This document shows, one piece after another, positions 59,460-64,000 of a DNA stretch of 64,000 nucleotides. Within the stretch, counting starts at the first letter, position 1. The number at the start of each line of letters is the position of its first letter. The notes under the pieces were generated by a model. It ran no database searches. It had not been told where the DNA came from and worked only from the letters and a program-made list of their open reading frames with translations. The stretch lies in NCBI GenBank assembly GCA_015698045.1, contig BLAL01000242.1:687001-751000 (forward strand), read 5' to 3'. This DNA is from Rhizophagus clarus. Its lineage: Eukaryota > Glomeromycota > Glomeromycetes > Glomerales > Glomeraceae. The position numbers and the translations under genes are program-made.

Positions 59460-60420
59460 TTGGTCGTCTAATGGCTGTTTTGAACAACTTGTTGCAAAAA
59501 TTAGCGGTAACGAGCAATGTACAAATAATACTCTATCAATATATCTATCAATATGATTCGTTACAAAAATCGAAGACTAAAGTGTTTTGTGTCTTCGCAT
59601 GTGCGTTTTTAACTACTGGGGAACGCAATTTCGATATTTTGATTGAGAGTTGTTATGTCCTATCAAGCATCAATTCATAATATAGACCAAAGAACAATCT
59701 TTCATGGTATTCTTATTATCACAAAAAATATTCAAAATATTTAAATTATCGAGATTTAATTGATGAAATATTAAAATTATAAGCATTATTAAATTATTGA
59801 AGTCGGAATATGTTTGTGAAGAAGAAAGATACATGATGATGGTGGTGATAAACGATTTAAAAAATGGAAGATGGACGCACTCTTAGTAAGAGCGCCAAGA
59901 TTATCAGTCCTCGATAGTGACTACCACTTCAGCACATTAATAATAAATAAGTAAGAGTGTTTACATTTAAAATCAAATGTGTCCGAAATGATTTGGATTA
60001 TATCTGCTGTATGATAGTAAGTTTTTTTCTCTTTCTCTTTGTAGTATTATCATTCATTTTCTATATTAACGATACCTTTTTAAAACAGTTTTTGTCGTCC
60101 ATTCATCTGTCATGAATCCAATTATAAATAGAATTAGACGAGATAAAGAATTAAAATATATAAGTTTGTTGCGGAGCAAGCTATTTTATTTTCTCAACAC
60201 AACCAATACAATCGTACAATTCGTAAAACTTGCAAATAGATATGGAAAGTTACTCGGAAATTTGAACAATATTTAAATTATTTGCCTTTCTTAGTGGTTA
60301 TTAGATGACATTGAGGAGAAGAAACAGATGAGGATTGTGAATTTAGTGAAGCAAAGTTTTAGAGTTTAAAATAATGGATCAGAATAAGATTTATATGATA
60401 GAGATTAGATAGGTAATGTA
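59460..60420 (+). pseudogene. Decayed spliced repeat family, copy 4 (unrecognised)
   Basis: 59470-59680 matches the upstream part of copies 2 and 3 (acttgttgcaaaaattagcg gives LLQKLAVTSN). 59820-60180 matches the exon and first intron (gatagtaagtttttttctct to ttttaaaacag). Stops interrupt all frames. Together with copy 3 it forms a direct tandem pair of about 1 kb units. Confidence 0.45.
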
Positions 60421-60424
60421 TGTA

Positions 60425-62410
60425 AGTAAAAAATTTTTTTTTTACCTTAATTATTATTCAAAATGTAACATTTAAATTAATGAGCAATTTTTATTTACAT
60501 ACCAAATCTAATAGTTTCGTGAATAAATACTTGGAAAGGTTGTAAAAATTTATTTATGATTATTTAGTATTAGACGATAGTTGATAAGTATGAGTGAATA
60601 GTTTTGGGTTCTTTTATACCATCGAATTGTAATATATTTTGCACGGTCAACCATCGACTTATTGACATATTACTAAATCAGTGATGCCTTTTGATTATTC
60701 AATTGTATATATTATAGGTACTGTGACTTCGTGAATTAGCATATGCTACGACATATGGTTAGAGTTTTGTAGTGCAAAGTATTTGTATTTCGATGGTACT
60801 CATAACGTATATCAAATATACTATAGAATTTTAATTTTTATATATTTGATTATTTTTTTTTTTTTTTAAAGATTAATAATAAGCAGCTTGGTATTCATTT
60901 TATCACTTTATCTTTTTTTTTTCAAAAACCAGCTTGTTTGGTATCCGAATAAACTTAATATATGTAATTGCTAGGCTTTTTCTAAAAATTTATGAATATA
61001 TGGTACAAGCGATTCAAAAGTAAACTAATATCCCATATAACTGATATTTTAGACGTGATCTATGATCAATTCTGGTCAATTCTGCATTTAATTTTCGTCA
61101 AGAATGTGATTTATCTAGTAACATTAGATATAGAGGAATGATAACAATTTGGAATCTAGGTTGAGTAATCTCTTCGATGAATTTGTTTAAATTCTGAACA
61201 GTTATGTTCGTTCAAGCCGTTTTCATAATTACGGTATGTTTTTTAACACCATATTATAATTGAATATAAAATTGAATACATTTATAATACATGAATAACT
61301 TAATATAAATAGAAACGTATCAAATATAATGTTATAATATTCTATTCACTCGTAAAATATTTTTATTCTGGGATGAATCGAAGGACTGTAAATGAAAAAT
61401 TGGTGATCGGCACGAGCTTCTCTGTTCGCCACGTGATCGACAGCCAAAAAATTTTTTTTCGCTCCGGACCTACTGTACAACGGTTTCCGTTACCTAGTAA
61501 AATTTAACAAATATAACTTAGCTTGATTACCAGTACACAAGTTATAATGAATATTGGTTCTTGGGAATAGGTTATTATTGCAATTTTCTGGACGTATAAA
61601 TCAAACTCATTCCATTTCAACTGTTGTTTAAACAATGATGAACGCTGAGTCATATCACTAAAGATGATCACTCGGTCTCAGGACTTGTGGTCTTTTCAGT
61701 CTTAAGACTAAAAAGACTGGACCAAAAAGACTGCAAATTCTTATGGTCCTAACGGCCTTTGTAAATAACAATAAGATCGTCAGTCTTTTCATGATTGTAG
61801 TCTTTAAAAGACCATAATTTAAAATTTGTTAGAGTAATTTTTTTAATTTAGGGCGTAATCCTGCCATGTGATTTAGATATACTGTATCTGATTGGTTAAA
61901 TTAAGAAAAAACTATGATTTGTGAATCATGTGATTTAGAGTGATTGTGTATTGAAATTGTGATGTCGTCACGTAGGACCGTTGACATGTCGTTCAATTAA
62001 AAAAGATGATTTCTTTGTTGAAATAAACCTATATTGTTACAAATTGTACTACAAAAAAAAAAAAATAAATAAATTTTTTTTAAAAAAATACATAAATAAA
62101 TAAACGATCTATAGAATTTCATGTTTTTTGTAGTTACTCGAAATCATAGAACACATAGAACACGGTTACAATGAATATCAAAATTACATGTAAACTATAA
62201 GTCACAAGTTTTATCTTTGTAATATATTTGTTTCGTTTGTGCCTCACACTATATTTTAATAAATAATATATCGATCCTGAATATATGTAGGTATGATAAG
62301 AAGGTTGGCAATATTATAATCGAACACATCAGCAGGTTGTTGAAAATGGCCATGATATTTTTACCATCATAGTGGCGTAAAGTTTGACACTGCCATTATT
62401 TTTAAGAAAA
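60425..62410. other. Intergenic, nothing recognised
   Basis: AT-rich. Near 61686-61805 the words agtctttt/aaaagact recur about seven times in both orientations and could fold locally. No gene recognised. Confidence 0.4.
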
Positions 62411-62416
62411 CATAGA

Positions 62417-62625
62417 CCGAACAGCACATAGCAAAAACTTATTGGATGTTTTCTCAAACAAACCAAAGCCTGCTAAGCCATTATATAACTGATAACGTAA
62501 CTTATGTGACGTGTCAGCTCCTTAGACGAATAGTACATAGCAAAAAATCATCAGATGCTTAGCCGTCTATTCAAAGCCTTATCATTCAAGGCGCTACTGA
62601 CAACGTAAATAACGTGTCAAAATTT
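62417..62625 (+). promoter_or_regulatory. Duplicated upstream segment with ACGTGTCA motif
   Basis: Two diverged units of about 100 bp (62417-62518 and 62525-62625). Each has catagcaaaaa at the start, aaagcct in the middle and aacgtaa...ACGTGTCA at the end (first unit TGACGTGTCA). ACGT-core words are bZIP-type sites in many fungi. They lie 210-320 bp before the start codon of the secreted-protein gene. Confidence 0.5.
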
Positions 62626-62736
62626 AATTCTATATCCCAAGAATCAATAATCTTTTAGGTGAGAATTCTATTATTGAATAACTGAATTTAAACATCCAGT
62701 CTCTAAACATAAAGCCTTTATACCGATTTTTATGTG

Positions 62737-62744
62737 TATAAATA
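62737..62744 (+). promoter_or_regulatory. TATA box (TATAAATA) of the secreted-protein gene
   Basis: A clean TATAAATA 91 bp before the ATG at 62835. The transcribed leader would be very A-rich (repeats of aaaaaat at 62790-62818). Confidence 0.65.
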
Positions 62745-62834
62745 GCCTTAACTCGAAGTTAGAAAAAAAAAGTTTTCTTTCTACAGAAAAAAAAAAATAA
62801 AAAATAAAAAATAAAAAATCAACAAAAAATCAAA

Positions 62835-63317
62835 ATGAAATTTAACTTATTTTTACTCATCTTAACCTCCCTTATTGCTGTTGCTTTGGGTCGACCAGAT
62901 GTTGTTACAAGTAAAATTCGATCGGACGCCATCGGTCTTTATTGGACAACACCAGATGGTGTTGAAATTGATTTAGATTCACAAGGAATTAAATGGAGAT
63001 TGGTATATTTAAATGAAAACACTGCTTTAATCTCTCCCTTTGAAATTAGTCCTACTGGCAGTTTCGTCCAATACAATGGTCCTGGAGAACGACTCAATAT
63101 TACAAAGGTTGCTACTAACTCTGAAGACTTCCCCCCAGAACTACAATGGGAAATCAAACTATCTCCAATTCAAATTACTCCACCACGTTTTTACATTTGT
63201 TCCAAATCTGACCTTTCACAATCTGCAACGGCAGTTGAAACCGGAGAGAAGAAAGGGATAGTTATTGCAGATAATAAAGACCCTCATGGACAGCTTTGGA
63301 TACTTGAAGCGTTCTAA
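62835..63317 (+). CDS. Small secreted protein, 160 aa, candidate effector
   Basis: Begins MKFNLFLLILTSLIAVALG, a typical signal peptide with probable cleavage after residue 19 (ALG|RP). The mature protein of about 140 aa has no membrane segment, one cysteine (FYICSKSD) and one N-glycosylation site (NIT in ERLNITK). The middle is rich in beta-type sequence (GLYWTTPDGVEIDLDSQGIK, WEIKLSPIQITPPRFYI), ending GQLWILEAF. No domain recognised. Upstream are a TATA box and an A-rich leader. The only other frames over it are antisense or shifted shadows. It is probably secreted; a role at the host interface is inference from size and secretion only. Confidence 0.88.
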   Translation: MKFNLFLLILTSLIAVALGRPDVVTSKIRSDAIGLYWTTPDGVEIDLDSQGIKWRLVYLNENTALISPFEISPTGSFVQYNGPGERLNITKVATNSEDFPPELQWEIKLSPIQITPPRFYICSKSDLSQSATAVETGEKKGIVIADNKDPHGQLWILEAF

Positions 63318-64000
63318 CAACTTCATAATTCTTTAACTTTCATATATAGTTACGTCATTATTGTATTATATTACCATATATTATTAATAACGTCAGGCTT
63401 TATTTATAACATGTGTATGTTGTAGAGCGGGCGTGTAACTGTGCACCGGAAAAAAAAATAAAAACTTTTTTAATTGCCAATGTTTTCATAGTATTTTTCT
63501 CTGATCTCGGGTCAATGAGATTTTGTCACTTGGTTTTTTTTTATCTATATTAACTTGATATTGTATCTTAAAAGTTATTGACAATCATAAATTAAATTTA
63601 TTGAGACAAGGAATTGGAGTTAGCAGATGCGAAGCTGAAAAAAAAAACACTCGATATTGTCAAAAAAAAAGTTTAATAACCTGATTGCAAGAATTCTACG
63701 AGTTTGTGGTAATACCGATATTGCAATTTTCTCCCAACAAAAAATCATCATTCAGATGGTTATTACACTAGCTTCTGATGCATTTATCCATATATTATAT
63801 GATTAAAAGCTTGTTCTTATAATTTGTTACGCTCTGGAAATACTGATTTTCGTCAAATTTGATCAAAGAGAATGAATGAATGGACTAAATATGCTACGTA
63901 TATACTGTACGTTCTCAACTATGTGCTGATTTTTGTTATTTGAAGCAGAAATGTTGCTATATAGCTCTAGGCTAATACGGAATAAAAAAGGTGAATAGAT
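63318..64000. other. 3' flank of the secreted-protein gene, nothing else
   Basis: AT-rich. No second gene recognised before the window ends. Confidence 0.4.

Overview
The window is strongly AT-rich, single-copy and repeat-rich eukaryotic DNA. Short introns (about 70-105 bp, GT...AG), a tyrosine-kinase-like protein kinase with an N-terminal cysteine-rich region, NmrA-like and MACPF-like genes, a decayed Plavaka-type transposase and many nonautonomous DNA transposons together suggest an arbuscular mycorrhizal fungus of the Rhizophagus irregularis type (Glomeromycotina). This is an inference from gene families and composition; no rRNA or other marker gene is present.

Left third (1-28.4 kb): no recognised housekeeping gene. 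It holds an array of at least nine copies of one small, unrecognised protein family (about 120-145 aa). The copies share a CxDCKxTxxC motif and a C-terminal block (SIFNAKF...LNN.P.ELEYDLSNF.LEYL). Four copies look intact (3525, 11910, 16740, 26153). Five are broken (6204, 7733, 10400, 21661, 24425). The copies sit on both strands inside large direct and inverted segmental duplications, chiefly 5.5-9.7 kb against 23.7-28.4 kb. Between them lie a 23-bp minisatellite, several MITEs, an integrase fragment, and a Helitron-like element carrying a hAT-like MITE that itself contains four hairpin repeats.

Middle (28.4-42 kb): an intact six-exon protein kinase gene (30118-32611), more MITEs, one copy of a decayed spliced repeat, an NmrA-like (NAD(P)-binding) pseudogene on the minus strand with a second remnant of the same family nearby, and a clean hAT-like MITE with an 8-bp target duplication.

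Right third (42-64 kb): a single-exon 669-aa MACPF-like gene preceded by tandem promoter repeats; a minus-strand paralogue broken by a frameshift, a 12-nt deletion creating a stop, and a hAT-like MITE; and a third, 3'-end-only fragment. A decayed Plavaka (CACTA/CMC) transposase and a fold-back element lie between the last two. The downstream flank of the MACPF gene is duplicated with it and carries a decayed, spliced, unrecognised repeat family (four copies in all). The window ends with a small secreted-protein gene (62835-63317) with a TATA box and a duplicated ACGT-motif promoter segment.

The genes do not form a pathway. The theme is lineage-specific families growing by local segmental duplication and decaying under MITE insertion. 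The best candidates for something undescribed are the CxDCK small-protein array and the spliced repeat family beside the MACPF genes.
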